DNA of 64,000 nt from Mycolicibacterium alvei (GTDB lineage: Bacteria; Actinomycetota; Actinomycetes; Mycobacteriales; Mycobacteriaceae): positions 4,464,001 to 4,528,000 of the forward strand of contig NZ_AP022565.1 of assembly GCF_010727325.1 (NCBI RefSeq), read 5' to 3'. The position numbers and the translations under genes are program-made. Shown piece by piece: positions 1-11,863 of the stretch. Each line of letters begins with the position of its first letter. Position 1 is the stretch's first letter. The notes beneath the pieces were generated by a model, which was not told the origin of the DNA, did no database searches, and worked only from the letters and a program-made list of their open reading frames with translations.

Positions 1-2322
1 GAAGGGGATCTCCGGCGGCATCGGTTTCAGGTCGGCCAGGGCCGCGGTCAGGTCGCTGACGATCGGCTCAACCTGCGGTGAGTGGAAGGCGACATCGACC
101 GGGATCTCACGGGCCATCACCCCGCGTTGTTCCCAGTCGGCGACGAGCTCGCGAACCGTCTGTGTGGCACCGGCCACGACGGTGGATTCCGGCGAGGCCA
201 CGACCGCCACCACGACATCGGTGATTCCGCGTCCGGTCAGCTCTGAAAGTACCTGCTTGGCAGGAAGTTCCACCGCGGCGGTGGCACCTGTCCCGGCGAT
301 CCGGGACATGAGTTGCGACCGCCGGCAGATCAGGCGTAGTCCGTCTTCCAGCGAAAGCGCGCCCGCGACAACGGCTGCCGCGCCCTCACCCAGGGAGTGG
401 CCGATGACCGCAGCGGGGTGCACCCCGTATGCCCGCATGGTGGCGGCCAAGGCGATCTGCATGGTGAACAGCGTCGGCTGCAGCCGGTCCTGACCGCTGA
501 CGGTCTGTGCCGCCGACATCGCCTCGGTCACCGAGAATCCCGACTCGGCGGCGATGATCGGCTCGGCCCGGGCCACGGTAGCGGCGAACACCGGTTCGTT
601 GGCCAGCAGCTCGGCACCCATTGCCGCCCACTGCGAACCCTGGCCGGAGAACACCCAGACCGGACCTCGGTCGTTGCGCCCGACAGCGGCTTGATGGGGG
701 TCATCGCCGTCAGCGATCTCACGTAACGCCGCAGTGAGCTCCGCGCGGTTGCGCGCGTCGACGGCGGTGCGTACCGACCGGTGCACGCGTCGGCGCGCCA
801 GGGTGTATGCCAGATCAGGCAGGGTGACATCACCGTGTGTCTGTACCCACTCGGCCAGCCGGGCGGCCGTGTGACGCAGCTCTTCTGGTGACGTGGATGA
901 CAGCGGGAACAACAGTGGTGCCGCGTCCGACTCGGGTGGTACGGCTGCCGTGGTGGGTTCCGGCGCCGGCACGGGCGCCTGCTCCACGATGGCGTGGACG
1001 TTGGTCCCCGACAACCCGTATGACGAGACCGCCGCCCGTCGGGGATGGTTCCCGTTGGTGCACCACGCGGTGGTCTCCTGGGGCACAAACAGATTGGTCG
1101 CGATCTGAGCGAGCTGATCGGGTAGGCGGGTGAAGTGGAGATTTTGTGGAACCACGCCGTGGTGCACTGCGAGAACGGCCTTCATCAGGCCGAGCGCGCC
1201 AGAGGCAGCCTGGGCATGCCCCATGTTGGTCTTGACCGACGTGAGGGCGCAGCGTCCGTCGACGCCGTACACCTTCGCCAGGCTGGAGTACTCGATCGGG
1301 TCCCCGACCGGGGTGCCCGTCCCGTGCGCCTCCACCATGCCGACCGTGTCGGCATCGATACCGGCTGCGGCCAACGCCATTCGATACACCGCGGTCTGTG
1401 CGGCATCCGACGGCGTGGCGATGTTCACGGTGTGACCGTCCTGATTGGCGGCCGTGCCGCGGATCACGGCCAGGATCCGATCACCGTCGCGCACTGCGTC
1501 GGTCAGCCGCTTGAGCAGCACCACAGCGCAACCCTCGCCCGAAACGAATCCGTCGGCCGCGGTATCGAACGCGTGGCAGCGCCCGGTGGGGGACAGCATT
1601 CCCTCGGCTGATCCGGAGGCGAACTTCCGCGGGTCCAACACCAGGGTGACGCCGCCGGCGAAGGCCAGGTCACTCTCGCCCTCGTGCAGGCTGCGGCAGG
1701 CCAGGTGCACCGCGGTCAGGCCCGAGGAACAGGCTGTGTCCACCGTGAGTGCGGGGCCGTGTACCCCCAGCGCGTAGGCGACCCGTCCGGATGCCAGGCT
1801 GAAGCTGGTGCCGCTGAACCCGTACGCGGCCTCCAGGGCTTCGGCATCAGCAGCCAACATCACGTAGTCGCCGTGCGTCAGCCCGATGAAGACGCCGGTG
1901 CTGGTGTCCGTCAGGTCGTCGCGGGAGACGCCGGCATGTTCCATGGCCTCCCACGACGTCTCGAGCAGGATCCGATGCTGAGGGTCGATCGCGGTGGCTT
2001 CGCGCTCGTTGATCTCGAAGAACTCCGAGTCGAAGCCGGCAACATCATCGATGAACGCACCCCACTTCGACACCGATCGTCCGGGAACCCCGGGTTCCGG
2101 GTCGTAGTATTCGTCCGCATCCCAGCGGTCGGGCGGCACCTCGGTGACCAGGTCATCGCCGCGGATCAACGCCTCCCACAGTTGTTCTGGGGAGTCGATG
2201 CCGCCGGGAAGCCGGCAGGACATCCCGATGACGGCGACCGGGGTGACCGGTCTGCCGGGCCGCGGGTTCGGAGACAAGCCGGGATCGGAATCCGGCAACC
2301 TGTCGTTTGCATTCTCGGACAT
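1..2322 (-). CDS. Type I polyketide synthase, N-terminal part (KS-AT), truncated by window edge
   Basis: Translation from the ATG at 2322 (upstream GGAGGAGGG) stays open to base 1, giving the first 774 residues of a larger enzyme. A ketosynthase starts near residue 28 and carries DTACSSGL (active-site Cys about 198), EAHGTGT and [12 protein letters not shown]. An acyltransferase follows, with GQGSQW and GHSLGE (active Ser about 643). Near the edge it reads VAFHS, where F before the His is the malonyl-type signature; methylmalonyl-type Mas/Pks2 enzymes have S there. The enzyme would extend a starter acyl chain, probably supplied as acyl-AMP by the divergent FAAL next door. DH, ER, KR and ACP domains, if present, lie outside the window. 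Family is certain; product unknown. Confidence 0.93.
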   Translation of the reverse strand, partial: MSENANDRLPDSDPGLSPNPRPGRPVTPVAVIGMSCRLPGGIDSPEQLWEALIRGDDLVTEVPPDRWDADEYYDPEPGVPGRSVSKWGAFIDDVAGFDSEFFEINEREATAIDPQHRILLETSWEAMEHAGVSRDDLTDTSTGVFIGLTHGDYVMLAADAEALEAAYGFSGTSFSLASGRVAYALGVHGPALTVDTACSSGLTAVHLACRSLHEGESDLAFAGGVTLVLDPRKFASGSAEGMLSPTGRCHAFDTAADGFVSGEGCAVVLLKRLTDAVRDGDRILAVIRGTAANQDGHTVNIATPSDAAQTAVYRMALAAAGIDADTVGMVEAHGTGTPVGDPIEYSSLAKVYGVDGRCALTSVKTNMGHAQAASGALGLMKAVLAVHHGVVPQNLHFTRLPDQLAQIATNLFVPQETTAWCTNGNHPRRAAVSSYGLSGTNVHAIVEQAPVPAPEPTTAAVPPESDAAPLLFPLSSTSPEELRHTAARLAEWVQTHGDVTLPDLAYTLARRRVHRSVRTAVDARNRAELTAALREIADGDDPHQAAVGRNDRGPVWVFSGQGSQWAAMGAELLANEPVFAATVARAEPIIAAESGFSVTEAMSAAQTVSGQDRLQPTLFTMQIALAATMRAYGVHPAAVIGHSLGEGAAAVVAGALSLEDGLRLICRRSQLMSRIAGTGATAAVELPAKQVLSELTGRGITDVVVAVVASPESTVVAGATQTVRELVADWEQRGVMAREIPVDVAFHSPQVEPIVSDLTAALADLKPMPPEIPF

Positions 2323-2652
2323 AGCCAAGTGCCCTCCTCCCGAGGCCGATTGGCAGGTCTGGCCGCCACCGGTTCGGATGCCCGGCGCCGGTGCGGTGGG
2401 CCGACGCAGCTACGCCGGTGTTCTCCCACCGCCCTTGCCGGCGCAGGGTCCTCAGCGGGCGGTCACAATCACCAACGCTAGATTCGCTGGGGTGAGTTGT
2501 CCGACGATCTGAGCAATCGATCGGATGAATACGAACGATTGCAAATAGTTTGTGTGACCGCACGACTAAATGACATAACTGTGACGCACACGCGGCGCGG
2601 TTGAAGTTTGCCGGGCTTTCTCGATATGCGGCCGCAGTCGCGGCGTTACCCT
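2323..2652. promoter_or_regulatory. Divergent PKS / FAAL intergenic region with an inverted repeat
   Basis: About 330 bases separate the divergent PKS and FAAL starts, with no convincing gene. A relatively AT-rich patch (about 2510-2590) holds an inverted repeat: GCAATCG at 2513-2519 and CGATTGC at 2536-2542, with a 16-base spacer. The arm centres are about two helical turns apart, which suits a dimeric regulator. Promoters for both genes probably lie here, but none can be placed exactly. No KstR-type box was seen. Confidence 0.45.
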
Positions 2653-4401
2653 ATGCCCGTGGGTGATACGTCCATTCTGACGTTGCTGAACGAGCGTGCC
2701 GGACTTCAAGGTGATGACACTGCGGTCACTTTTATTGATTATGAAAATAGTTGGGACGGTGTTCCGGAGAGCCTGACGTTCGCGCAGTTGTATCGGCGGA
2801 CGCGGAATCTGGCGCGATATCTCGAACAATTCGGGGCACCGGGTGACCGCGCGCTGATCCTGGCTCCGCAGGGGATCGCGTACATCGTGGCTTTTCTCGG
2901 CGCGATGCAGGCGGGGCGCATCGCGGTGCCGTTGTCGGTGCCGTTGGGGGGTGCCAGCGATGACCGCGTCGGATCGGTGTTGCAGAATGCGCTGCCGACC
3001 GTCATCCTCACCACCTCTGCGGTCTCGGGAGTGGTGGCCGAGTACGTCTCGTCTCAGCCCGGCGGATCGACTCCGTCGATCGTCGAGGTCGACCTGCTGG
3101 ATCTCGACGCCTCGCCGGGGCGCTACGGCACCGGGATCCACACCCCGCCCGACACCGCATATTTGCAGTACACGTCGGGATCCACCCGGAACCCGGCCGG
3201 GGTGATGATGTCGCACGAGAACCTGATGGCCAATTTCCGGCAACTGTTGCCCGGCTATTTCTCCGCCTCCGGAAACGTCATCCCGCCCGGCGCAACCATT
3301 GTGTCGTGGCTGCCGTTCTATCACGACATGGGTTTGTACCTCGGAGTTTGCGCACCGGTGCTGGCCGGGGTTCCCGCTGTGCTCACCAGTCCGATGGCGT
3401 TCCTGCAACGACCGGCCCGGTGGATCCAATTGTTGGCAAACAATTCTCGTGCCTATACCGCCGCGCCGAACTTCGCCTTCGAATTGGCTGTGCGAAAAAC
3501 ATCGGACGATGACCTGGCCGGCCGTGACCTCTCCGATGTGCTGGTCATCATCACCGGCGCCGAACGGGTGCATCCGGCAACGCTCGAGCGCTTCACCGAT
3601 CGCTTTGCGAAGTTCAAGCTGAACCCGGCGGCGATCCGCCCGTCGTACGGGCTCGCGGAGGCGACCGTCTACGTGGCGACCAACCCACCCGATCGGCCAC
3701 CGACGGTAGTGCGTTTCGAATCCGACAAGCTGACCGCCGGTGTGGCGCAGCGTAGCGAGAACAGTAGCGGCACACCCCTGGTCAGCTACCAGATGTCGCA
3801 GTCGCCGATGATCCGCATCGTTGACTCGGAGACCCGCACGGAGTGTCCGCCCGGTTCCGTCGGCGAGATCTGGGTGTACGGCGACAACGTCGCGACCGGC
3901 TATTGGGGCAGACCCGCAGAGAGCGCGGCGACGTTCGGCGGTCAACTCGTATCGCCCTCGGACGGCACTCCCGAGGGGCCCTGGCTGCGCACCGGGGACC
4001 TCGGCTTCGACTCTGACGGTGAGCTGTATGTGGTCGGCCGCATCAAAGATCTGCTGATCGTGTACGGGCGCAACCATTCTCCCGACGACATCGAGGCGAC
4101 GATCCAGGAGATCACCCGGGGTCGCTGCGCGGCCATCGCGGTTCCGGACGGCCGCACCGAGAAGCTCGTCGTCATCATCGAAGTTAGAAAGCAGGGCGAC
4201 TCTCACGAGGAGACGATGGACAAACTCTCGGCCGTCAAGCGAGAAGTGACCTCGGCGATATCCCACTCGCACAGCCTCGGTGTCGCCGATCTCGTTCCGG
4301 TGTCCCCGGGTTCGATCCCGATCACCACGAGCGGCAAAGTCCGGCGATCGGCCTGTGTCGAGCATTATCGGCAGGGCCAGTTCGCCCGGTTGGACGCGTA
4401 G
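2653..4401 (+). CDS. Fatty acyl-AMP ligase (FAAL), FadD23-like
   Basis: A 582-residue adenylate-forming enzyme whose sequence follows M. tuberculosis FadD23 closely from memory ([20 protein letters not shown] loop, [11 protein letters not shown] near the C-terminus). [13 protein letters not shown] near residue 174 is the ATP-binding P-loop. The [19 protein letters not shown] segment is typical of mycobacterial FAALs, which pass acyl-AMP to a PKS acyl carrier instead of making acyl-CoA. The start was set at the ATG giving MPVGDTSIL, where FadD23-type proteins begin; an in-frame ATG upstream at 2608 is less likely. It is divergent from the PKS, so it probably primes that enzyme. Confidence 0.9.
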   Translation: MPVGDTSILTLLNERAGLQGDDTAVTFIDYENSWDGVPESLTFAQLYRRTRNLARYLEQFGAPGDRALILAPQGIAYIVAFLGAMQAGRIAVPLSVPLGGASDDRVGSVLQNALPTVILTTSAVSGVVAEYVSSQPGGSTPSIVEVDLLDLDASPGRYGTGIHTPPDTAYLQYTSGSTRNPAGVMMSHENLMANFRQLLPGYFSASGNVIPPGATIVSWLPFYHDMGLYLGVCAPVLAGVPAVLTSPMAFLQRPARWIQLLANNSRAYTAAPNFAFELAVRKTSDDDLAGRDLSDVLVIITGAERVHPATLERFTDRFAKFKLNPAAIRPSYGLAEATVYVATNPPDRPPTVVRFESDKLTAGVAQRSENSSGTPLVSYQMSQSPMIRIVDSETRTECPPGSVGEIWVYGDNVATGYWGRPAESAATFGGQLVSPSDGTPEGPWLRTGDLGFDSDGELYVVGRIKDLLIVYGRNHSPDDIEATIQEITRGRCAAIAVPDGRTEKLVVIIEVRKQGDSHEETMDKLSAVKREVTSAISHSHSLGVADLVPVSPGSIPITTSGKVRRSACVEHYRQGQFARLDA

Positions 4402-4424
4402 CCGACAAAGCGGGGCGGGGGAGA

Positions 4425-5204
4425 ATGAATCTGGCCTACGAAGACCATGGCCACGGTGAGGCGGTGCTGTTCATTGCCGGCCAAGGCGGTCTCGGACGCA
4501 CCTGGGATCTTCACCAGGTGCCTGCATTCCGTGCGGCCGGGTACCGCGTCATCACGTTCGACAACCGGGGAGTCGGTGCCACAGCGGATACCGATACGTT
4601 CACCACTGCGACGATGGTGGCCGACACCGCCGAGTTGATCGAGCGGCTGGGCGTTGCACCCGTGCGGCTCGTCGGTGTCTCGATGGGCGCCTACATCGCC
4701 CAGGAGCTGATGCTGTCCCGGCCGGACCTGGTGAGCCAGGCGGCGTTGATGGCCACGCGGGGCCGCAACGACCGGGCGCGCGAGTTCTTTCGGCAGGCGG
4801 AATTGGAACTTGCCGGGTCAGATGTGCGGGTCCCGCCTGCCTACGAGGCGAAACTGCGTTTGCTGGAAAACTTTTCGCCAAGGACTCTGAATGACGACGG
4901 CTCGGTTCGGGACTGGATCGATACCTTCACGATGTGGCCGACCAAGCCGACCAGGGGGATTCGCGCTCAGTATGACGTCGCTCCGGAGCGGGATCGGCGG
5001 CCCGCGTACCGGTCGATCTCCACACCGGTGCTGGTGATCGGTTTCGCCGATGACCTCGTGATGCCTCCGCACCTCGGCGCAGAGGTGGCAGCGGCCCTTC
5101 CGAACGGCCGCTACCTCGAAATCGCCGACACGGGTCACCTGGGATTCCTCGAACGGCCGAATTCGGTGAATTCGGCAATCCTGGAGTTCTTCGCCGATGC
5201 CTGA
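4425..5204 (+). CDS. Alpha/beta hydrolase
   Basis: A 259-residue alpha/beta-hydrolase fold protein with nucleophile elbow GVSMGA (Ser86), an acidic residue in FADD (Asp209 or 210) and catalytic His238 in TGHLG. The oxyanion region GQGGLGRTW sits near residue 19. It has no signal peptide, so it is probably cytosolic. It starts 23 bases after the FAAL stop behind a G-rich Shine-Dalgarno, so it is very likely co-transcribed. Placed between a FAAL and lipid exporters, it could release or trans-esterify the PKS product, as a type II thioesterase or esterase. That role is inference; the fold does not fix the substrate. Confidence 0.85.
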   Translation: MNLAYEDHGHGEAVLFIAGQGGLGRTWDLHQVPAFRAAGYRVITFDNRGVGATADTDTFTTATMVADTAELIERLGVAPVRLVGVSMGAYIAQELMLSRPDLVSQAALMATRGRNDRAREFFRQAELELAGSDVRVPPAYEAKLRLLENFSPRTLNDDGSVRDWIDTFTMWPTKPTRGIRAQYDVAPERDRRPAYRSISTPVLVIGFADDLVMPPHLGAEVAAALPNGRYLEIADTGHLGFLERPNSVNSAILEFFADA

Positions 5205-5560
5205 GATCCAGTGTATGTCCCACGGCCACAACGACGTTGGCGGTCAGGCCGGACCGTCGGTACCGGAAACGCCGGACCGGGCCCGACGAACAGCCGATTC
5301 CCAGCGGAAGTCCAGTCGGCGCCGACCGGTGGCGACGGTAGCTTCCGTTCCGCATCGTGCACCCGCAGTTTGCATTACGATCCCGTATCACGTTGGCAAT
5401 AGACCGATGTGGAGGTCGCCTGAATGCTGTACTTGTCGGGTTCGGATTCTGCCCGAATCACAGCGTGTTCGCCGTGACCCCTCCGCACGGCTGGTTCGGG
5501 GCGCCACCGGCAACCGAATCGGCGGGTTAGACACGGATGGGGGTTCGTGATTTGGGGGTT
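5205..5560. other. Intergenic region upstream of mmpS
   Basis: About 355 bases without a supported gene. Short open frames here lack codon bias and a recognisable product. A self-complementary GTCGGCGCCGAC lies near 5310. An A/T-richer patch around 5370-5405 contains TTGCAT and could hold an mmpS promoter, but this is not firm. No operator of a known class was seen. Confidence 0.35.
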
Positions 5561-5980
5561 ATGAAGCGGCTGTGGATTCCGCTGCTCATTCTTGTCGTCC
5601 TCGGCGCCGGCGGATTCACGGTGCTGCGGCTGCACGGTGTCTTCGGTTCCGAGATCCGCCCCGCGTATTCCGACACCGAAACCCAGGAACGCAAGCCCTA
5701 CAACCCGAAGCAGCTGGTGTACGAGGTGTTCGGTTCACCGGGCACGACGGCGAGCATCAGCTATTTCGATGTTGACGCCGAGCCGCAGTTCATTGAAAGC
5801 GCAAGCTTGCCATGGACGTTGAAGTTCCCGATGTCGGAGACGACGGCGATGGTCAACATCATCGCGCAGGGCACTGGTAGCAACATCGGCTGCCGTATCA
5901 CCGTCGATGGCAAGGTCAAGTCGGAGCGGACCGGGCAAGGGACGAGCGCGTTCACCTTCTGCTCGCTGAAGGCCGCATGA
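5561..5980 (+). CDS. mmpS: MmpS family membrane protein (MmpS4-like)
   Basis: A 139-residue protein starting MKRLWIP behind TGGGGG. One N-terminal membrane helix (residues about 4-22) is followed by a periplasmic domain with [18 protein letters not shown] and [15 protein letters not shown], both matching MmpS4 from memory. An in-frame ATG at 5537 would add eight residues but breaks alignment with the family start. MmpS proteins are small periplasmic partners of MmpL lipid or siderophore transporters. The 3' end overlaps the following mmpL by four bases (ATGA), so translation is coupled. Confidence 0.93.
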   Translation: MKRLWIPLLILVVLGAGGFTVLRLHGVFGSEIRPAYSDTETQERKPYNPKQLVYEVFGSPGTTASISYFDVDAEPQFIESASLPWTLKFPMSETTAMVNIIAQGTGSNIGCRITVDGKVKSERTGQGTSAFTFCSLKAA

Positions 5981-8865
5981 GCAGCCAACCCACCGCCGAC
6001 GAGCCGCCGTTCATCCCCCGGATGATCCGCAAACTGGCGATACCGATCATCCTGCTGTGGTTGGTGATCACCTACATCCTCGGTGCGGCCGTCCCTCCGT
6101 TGGAGCAGGTGGAAAAAGAGCGCTCGGTATCGATGATCCCCAACGATGCGCCGTCATTCGAGGCGATGCAGCGCATGGGCCAGAGCTTTCGAGAATCCAA
6201 CTCGAACAGTGTGGCGATGATCGTCCTGGAGGGGCAGCAACCGCTCGGCGACGATGCTCACCGCTATTACGACGACTTGATCCGTCAGTTGAAAGCCGAC
6301 ACGGCGCACGTGCAGCACATCCAGGATTTCTGGGGCGACCCGCTGACCGCGGGTGCGGCGCAAAGCGCCGACAACAAGGCCGTCTACGTGCAGATGAGCC
6401 TCACCGGTGACCTCGGACAGGCCGCCGCGACCGAGTCCTTGGAATCCGTCCGCAACATCGTGAAGAACACCCCGCCACCGCCGGGGGTGGAAGCCTACGT
6501 CACCGGGCCGGTCGCCCTTGTTTCCGATCTGAGCCAGAGCGGCAACAAGACCGTGCTCCTGGTCACCGGCCTGAGTCTCACGGTCATCCTCGTGATGCTG
6601 CTCTTCTTCTTCCGTTCGATCGTCACTGCACTTCTGCTGCTGCTACTGGTCGGGGTTCAGCTCCAGGTGGCCAGAGGAGTGGTCGCATTCCTGGGTGATC
6701 AAGGGGTGATCGGGCTTTCCACCTACGCCGTGAACCTGTTGGTCACGCTCGGAATCGCCGCGGGGACCGACTACGGCATTTTCTTCGTCGGCCGGTATCA
6801 GGAGGCACGTCAGGCCGGCGAGGAGCGGGAGCAGGCCTTCTATACGACCTATCGCAGCGTCGCCAAGGTGGTCCTGGCCTCGGGTCTGACCATTGCCGGA
6901 GCGGTGTTCTGCCTGAGTTTCACCCGGCTGCCGTATTTCCAGACCCTGGGCATCCCGTGTGCGTTGGGCATGGTCGTGGCCGTTGCGGTCGCCCTGACGC
7001 TGATTCCGGCGGTCCTTGCACTCGGCGGACGCTTCGGATTGTTCGAACCCAAACGCAAGATCATCGTGCGGCGTTGGCGGCGCATCGGTACCGCGATCGT
7101 CCGTTGGCCCGCACCGATTCTGGTCACGGCATTGGCCGCCTCGCTCATCGGGTTGCTGGCGCTGCCGAGGTACCAGCCCGGTTACAACGACCAGAATTAT
7201 CTGCCGAAAGACATTCCGGCCAATGAAGGGTATGCGGCGGCCGACCGGCACTTTCCGCAGTCGCTGATGACGGCTCCCGACATCCTGTATATCGAGGCCG
7301 ACCACGACCTGCGCAACCCGGCCGATTTCCTTGTGCTGAACAAACTGGCCAAGGGGGTTCTCGCGGTCCCGGGCATCGCGAGGGTACAGGGGGCCACCCG
7401 TCCTGAGGGAACCCCGCTGAAACACACGACGATCCCGTTCATCATGAGTTCTGGCAATGCAAGTCAGTTGCAGCTCTTGCCGTTTCAGAAGGCTCGGATG
7501 AACGATCTGGTCACCCAGGCTGAGGAGCTGCAGAAGACCATCACCACGATGCAGCGGATGTTCGGCTTGATGCAGCAGCTCGCCACGACGACGAATGCGA
7601 TGGTCACGAAAACCCATGAGCTGGAGGATGTCACCAACGAATTGCGTGACCACATGGCAGACTTCGACGATTTCTTCAGGCCTGTTCGAAATTATCTGTA
7701 CTGGGAACCGCACTGTTTCGACATCCCGGTCTGTTGGGCGCTGAAATCGCTGTTCGAAGCGCTTGACGGCGTTGATCGGTTGACATCGACGATGCACCAG
7801 CTCGTGGGAAACCTCGATCAGCTGAATCTGCTCATGCCGCAGATGATCGCCCAGTTCCCGTCCATGATCGCGACGATGCAGAGCACCCGGACCATGATGC
7901 TGACGATGCACAGCACCATGTCGGGAATCTTCGGTCAGATGGAGGAAAACGGCGACAACGCCACAGCCATGGGCAAAGCGTTCGACAACGCCCAGAACGA
8001 CGACTCCTTCTATCTTCCTCCCGAAGTTTTCGACAACGAGGACTTCAAAAAGGTCCTGGATGTATTCGTCTCGCCAGACGGCAGGGCGGCGCGGATGCTC
8101 ATCACGCAGCGGGGCGATCCGGCGACACCCGAGGGCATCGCGCGGGTCGAACCGTTACGAACAGCGGCCGAGGAAGCGCTCAAGGGAACACCGCTGGAAA
8201 GCGCCAAGATCTATCTCACCGGCAGCTCGGCGATGGCAAAGGACCAGGTGGATGGTTCCACCTACGATCTCCTGATCGCGGGAGTCGCGGCGCTCTGCCT
8301 CATTTTCATCATCATGTTGATCATGATCCGGAGCCTGGTGGCCGCTCTTGTCATCGTGGGTACGGTTGCGCTTTCGCTGGGTGCGGCATTCGGGCTGTCG
8401 GTGCTCATCTGGCAGCACATTCTCGGAATCCAATTGAACTGGCTCGTGCTCGCGATTTCGCTGATCATTCTTTTGGCAGTCGGTTCCGATTACAACCTGC
8501 TCCTCGTATCGCGCATGAAAGAAGAGATAAAAGCAGGAATCAACACCGGCATCATCCGCGCGATGGCCGGCAGCGGCAAGGTGGTCACGGCCGCCGGGCT
8601 GGTGTTCGCGTCCACCATGATGTCGATGCTTGCCAGCGACGTGCGCACGATCGGTCAGGTGGGGTCGACCATCGGTATCGGTCTGCTGTTCGACACCCTG
8701 ATCGTGCGCGCGTTCATGACGCCGTCGATCGCTGCGCTGTTGGGCCGCTGGTTCTGGTGGCCGCTGAGGGTCCGGCAGCGGCCCGCCAGTGCCCTGCTAC
8801 GGCCAACCGGCCCGCGCCCGCTGGTCCGGTCGCTCCTGCTTTTGCCGGATGAACGCGGCTCGTGA
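5977..8865 (+). CDS. mmpL: MmpL family RND lipid transporter, first of a tandem pair
   Basis: A 962-residue transporter of the RND superfamily with about twelve membrane helices. The N-terminal helix is followed by a large periplasmic loop; a helix bundle carries GTDYGIFF (Asp265-Tyr266); a second periplasmic loop contains the conserved [22 protein letters not shown] segment; a second bundle carries GSDYNLLL (Asp838-Tyr839). The two Asp-Tyr pairs are the proton-relay residues known in MmpL3. The sequence resembles MmpL4, which exports lipids or siderophores with MmpS4. It overlaps mmpS by four bases and precedes a close paralogue, the arrangement seen in mmpS4-mmpL4a-mmpL4b loci. Cargo is probably the product of the adjacent PKS (inference). 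Confidence 0.95.
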   Translation: MSSQPTADEPPFIPRMIRKLAIPIILLWLVITYILGAAVPPLEQVEKERSVSMIPNDAPSFEAMQRMGQSFRESNSNSVAMIVLEGQQPLGDDAHRYYDDLIRQLKADTAHVQHIQDFWGDPLTAGAAQSADNKAVYVQMSLTGDLGQAAATESLESVRNIVKNTPPPPGVEAYVTGPVALVSDLSQSGNKTVLLVTGLSLTVILVMLLFFFRSIVTALLLLLLVGVQLQVARGVVAFLGDQGVIGLSTYAVNLLVTLGIAAGTDYGIFFVGRYQEARQAGEEREQAFYTTYRSVAKVVLASGLTIAGAVFCLSFTRLPYFQTLGIPCALGMVVAVAVALTLIPAVLALGGRFGLFEPKRKIIVRRWRRIGTAIVRWPAPILVTALAASLIGLLALPRYQPGYNDQNYLPKDIPANEGYAAADRHFPQSLMTAPDILYIEADHDLRNPADFLVLNKLAKGVLAVPGIARVQGATRPEGTPLKHTTIPFIMSSGNASQLQLLPFQKARMNDLVTQAEELQKTITTMQRMFGLMQQLATTTNAMVTKTHELEDVTNELRDHMADFDDFFRPVRNYLYWEPHCFDIPVCWALKSLFEALDGVDRLTSTMHQLVGNLDQLNLLMPQMIAQFPSMIATMQSTRTMMLTMHSTMSGIFGQMEENGDNATAMGKAFDNAQNDDSFYLPPEVFDNEDFKKVLDVFVSPDGRAARMLITQRGDPATPEGIARVEPLRTAAEEALKGTPLESAKIYLTGSSAMAKDQVDGSTYDLLIAGVAALCLIFIIMLIMIRSLVAALVIVGTVALSLGAAFGLSVLIWQHILGIQLNWLVLAISLIILLAVGSDYNLLLVSRMKEEIKAGINTGIIRAMAGSGKVVTAAGLVFASTMMSMLASDVRTIGQVGSTIGIGLLFDTLIVRAFMTPSIAALLGRWFWWPLRVRQRPASALLRPTGPRPLVRSLLLLPDERGS

Positions 8866-8896
8866 TGATGGTGTCCTTCCGCGTGAGGACAGCCGC

Positions 8897-11779
8897 ATGA
8901 GCGAGCAGTCGATGCACAGCGATCCGCCGTTCGTCGCGCGGATGATCTATCGGCTTGCGGCGCTGATCATTCTCGTCTGGCTGGTGGTCGTTGCGGTCCT
9001 GACCTTCGCTGTCCCTTCACTGGAGCAGGTCGGAAGGGACTACTCCGTATCACTGGTCCCCAGAGACGCCCCGTCGTTCCAGGCGATGCAGCGCATGGGC
9101 CGAAGCTTCCGGGAATCTGATTCCGACAGTGTGGCAATGGTCGTCCTGGAGGGGCAGCAGCCTCTCGGCGACGATGTGCACCGGTATTACGACGACCTGG
9201 TGCGGCAGCTGAAAGCCGATACGCAGCATGTACAGCATGTGCAGGATTACTGGGGGGACAAGCTCACCGCCTCCGGGGTGCAGAGTCAGGACAACAAGGC
9301 GGTCTACGTCCAACTGAATCTCGCGGGCAACCAGGGTGAGTCCCTGTCCACGGAATCGGTTGAGGCCGTCCGGGACATCGTTCAACGGTCGCAACTACCG
9401 GCCGGGGTCAAGGCTTACGTCACCGGCCCCGCCCCGCTCGCATCGGACATGAACCATGCCGGTGACAAATCCATCATCAAGATCACCGTAGTCACCCTCG
9501 TGGTGATCCTCACGATGCTGCTCTTCGTCTACCGTTCGGTGGTCACGGCAGTTCTTCTGCTGGTCATGGTGGGGATGCAGGTCCAGGTAGCGCGAGGTGT
9601 CGTCGCACTGCTCGGTGATCACCAGGTCATCGGGCTCTCGACGTTCGCCGTGAATCTGCTCGTATCGCTGGGGATCGCCGTCGGTACCGACTACGGCATC
9701 TTCTTCATCGGCCGGTATCAGGAGGCGCGGCAAGCCGGTGAGGAACGCGAGCAGGCGTTCTACACGACGTATCACAGCGTCGCGAAGGTGGTGCTGGCCT
9801 CGGGTCTGACGATTGCCGGCGCGATCTTCTGTCTGAGTTTCGCCCGGCTGCCGTACTTCCAGACCATGGGTGTTCCCACCGCGGTGGCCATGGTCGTCGC
9901 GGTGGCGGTGGCGCTGACGCTGATTCCAGCCGTGCTTGCCCTGGGCGGGCGCTTCGGTTTGTTCGAACCCAAACGCAAGATCATCGTCCGGCGCTGGCGG
10001 CGCCTCGGTACTGCGATCGTCCGCTGGCCGGCGCCCATCCTCGCCGCGGCAATGGTGGTGGCACTGATCGGCTTGTTGGCGCTCCCGGCGTACAAGACCA
10101 GTTACAACGACCGGTTGTATGTGCCCAGCAGCATTCCGGCAAATGTCGGATACGCCGCCGCCGAGCGGCACTTTCCCCAGTCGCGGATGACACCGGACAT
10201 TCTGTTGGTCGAGGCCGACCACGATATGCGTAACCCGTCGGATTTCCTGGTGCTGAACAAGCTGGCAAAAAGCGTATTTGCGGTGCCCGGGATTTCGAGG
10301 GTGCAGGGAATAACGCGTCCCGAGGGCACCCCGATCGACCGCACGTCAATTCCGTTCCTGCTCAGCATCCAGAGTGCAACTCAGGTGGAGCTGCTGCCGT
10401 TTCAGAAGAATCGGATGAATGACCTGGTCAAGCAGGCCGACGACATGTCGAAGATGATCGCGAACATGCAGCATCTCTACGCGGTGACACAGAAGCTCGT
10501 CACCACGACCCACAGCATGGTGAAGAACACCCACCAGATGGAGGATGTGCTGAAGGAGGTTCGGGACCACATTGCGGATTTCGATGACTTCTTCCGGCCG
10601 ATCCGTAATTACCTGTACTGGGAGCCGCATTGCTTTGACATCCCGTACTGCTGGGCCATGAGGTCTTTTTTCGACGCGATGGATGGCGTCGACGCGGTTG
10701 CGGACAAGACTCAAGACCTTGTTCGGAACCTCGACCAACTGGATGCGCTCATGCCGAAGATGGTTGCTCAGTTCCCCTCGATGATCGCCAGCATGCAGAT
10801 CATGCGGACCATGATGCTGACGATGCACAGCACCATGGCCGGAACGTTCGCCCTGATGGATGAGAACAGCAAGAACGCCGCCGTCATGGGACGGGCTTTC
10901 GACGCCGCGCAGAACGACGACTCGTTCTATCTGCCCCCAGAGGTTTTCGACAACGAGGACTTCAAACGCGCGATGAACCTGTTCTTCTCGCCCGACGGAA
11001 AGTCGGTGCGGTTGATCATCTCTCACCGCGGTGACCCCGCCACGCCGGAGGGCATCGCGCGAGTCGACAAGGTGGTCCGAGCCGCCGAGGAGGCCCTGAA
11101 GCTGACCCCGTTGGAGAGTGCCAAGATCTATATGGCGGGCACCGCGGCGACGTACCGGGACATGCGCGACGGGGCCACCTACGATCTGCTGCTCGCGGGA
11201 GTCGCCGCGCTCTGTCTGATCTTCATCATCATGTTGATCGTGACGCGCAGTCTGGTGGCCGCATTGGTCATCGTTGGCACCGTTGCGCTTTCGCTGGGTG
11301 CGGCCTTCGGGTTGTCGGTGCTCATCTGGCAACACATCCTGGGCATATATCTGCACTGGCTCGTGCTCGCGATGTCCGTGATCATCCTGTTGGCGGTCGG
11401 CTCCGACTACAACCTGCTGCTGGTGTCCCGGATGAAAGAGGAACTCGGCGCCGGGATCAACACCGGCATCATCCGGGCCATGGGCGGTAGCGGCAAGGTG
11501 GTGACGGCCGCGGGTCTGGTGTTCGCGTTCACCATGATGTCGATGGTGGTCAGCGACCTCCGAATCATCGGTCAGGTGGGCTCCACCATCGGTATCGGCC
11601 TGCTGTTGGACACCCTGGTCGTGCGTGCCCTCATGACGCCGTCCATCGCCGCGCTGCTGGGCCGCTGGTTCTGGTGGCCGCAACGTGTCCGTCCCCGCCC
11701 TGCCAGCGTGCTCCTGCGTGAGACAGGACCCCGGCCACTGGTTCGCACATATTTGCTGAAGCAAGAAAATCCCGAGTAA
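8897..11779 (+). CDS. mmpL: MmpL family RND lipid transporter, second of a tandem pair
   Basis: A 960-residue paralogue of the preceding MmpL with the same topology, GTDYGIFF and GSDYNLLL proton-relay motifs, and long identical stretches such as [20 protein letters not shown]. The pair clearly arose by tandem duplication. The start was chosen at [12 protein letters not shown], which aligns with [12 protein letters not shown] of the first copy; an earlier in-frame start at 8789 would overlap that gene and is unlikely. The gap to the first copy is 31 bases, so this is one transcription unit. In characterised tandem MmpL4a/4b systems both copies are needed for export of one lipid; the same may hold here. 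Confidence 0.94.
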   Translation: MSEQSMHSDPPFVARMIYRLAALIILVWLVVVAVLTFAVPSLEQVGRDYSVSLVPRDAPSFQAMQRMGRSFRESDSDSVAMVVLEGQQPLGDDVHRYYDDLVRQLKADTQHVQHVQDYWGDKLTASGVQSQDNKAVYVQLNLAGNQGESLSTESVEAVRDIVQRSQLPAGVKAYVTGPAPLASDMNHAGDKSIIKITVVTLVVILTMLLFVYRSVVTAVLLLVMVGMQVQVARGVVALLGDHQVIGLSTFAVNLLVSLGIAVGTDYGIFFIGRYQEARQAGEEREQAFYTTYHSVAKVVLASGLTIAGAIFCLSFARLPYFQTMGVPTAVAMVVAVAVALTLIPAVLALGGRFGLFEPKRKIIVRRWRRLGTAIVRWPAPILAAAMVVALIGLLALPAYKTSYNDRLYVPSSIPANVGYAAAERHFPQSRMTPDILLVEADHDMRNPSDFLVLNKLAKSVFAVPGISRVQGITRPEGTPIDRTSIPFLLSIQSATQVELLPFQKNRMNDLVKQADDMSKMIANMQHLYAVTQKLVTTTHSMVKNTHQMEDVLKEVRDHIADFDDFFRPIRNYLYWEPHCFDIPYCWAMRSFFDAMDGVDAVADKTQDLVRNLDQLDALMPKMVAQFPSMIASMQIMRTMMLTMHSTMAGTFALMDENSKNAAVMGRAFDAAQNDDSFYLPPEVFDNEDFKRAMNLFFSPDGKSVRLIISHRGDPATPEGIARVDKVVRAAEEALKLTPLESAKIYMAGTAATYRDMRDGATYDLLLAGVAALCLIFIIMLIVTRSLVAALVIVGTVALSLGAAFGLSVLIWQHILGIYLHWLVLAMSVIILLAVGSDYNLLLVSRMKEELGAGINTGIIRAMGGSGKVVTAAGLVFAFTMMSMVVSDLRIIGQVGSTIGIGLLLDTLVVRALMTPSIAALLGRWFWWPQRVRPRPASVLLRETGPRPLVRTYLLKQENPE

Positions 11780-11863
11780 ACAACTATGTGGAGATTAGCG
11801 AAACGCGGTCCGGGCAAAAGCTGACCGAGTAGAGTTCGGGCCTCGGGAGGAGGAGGTTGTGAC

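Noticed and set aside
2566-4365. Long open frame (599 codons) antisense to the FAAL gene
   Set aside because: It mirrors the FAAL through GC-rich third-position bias, has Arg/His-rich composition and no recognisable domain.
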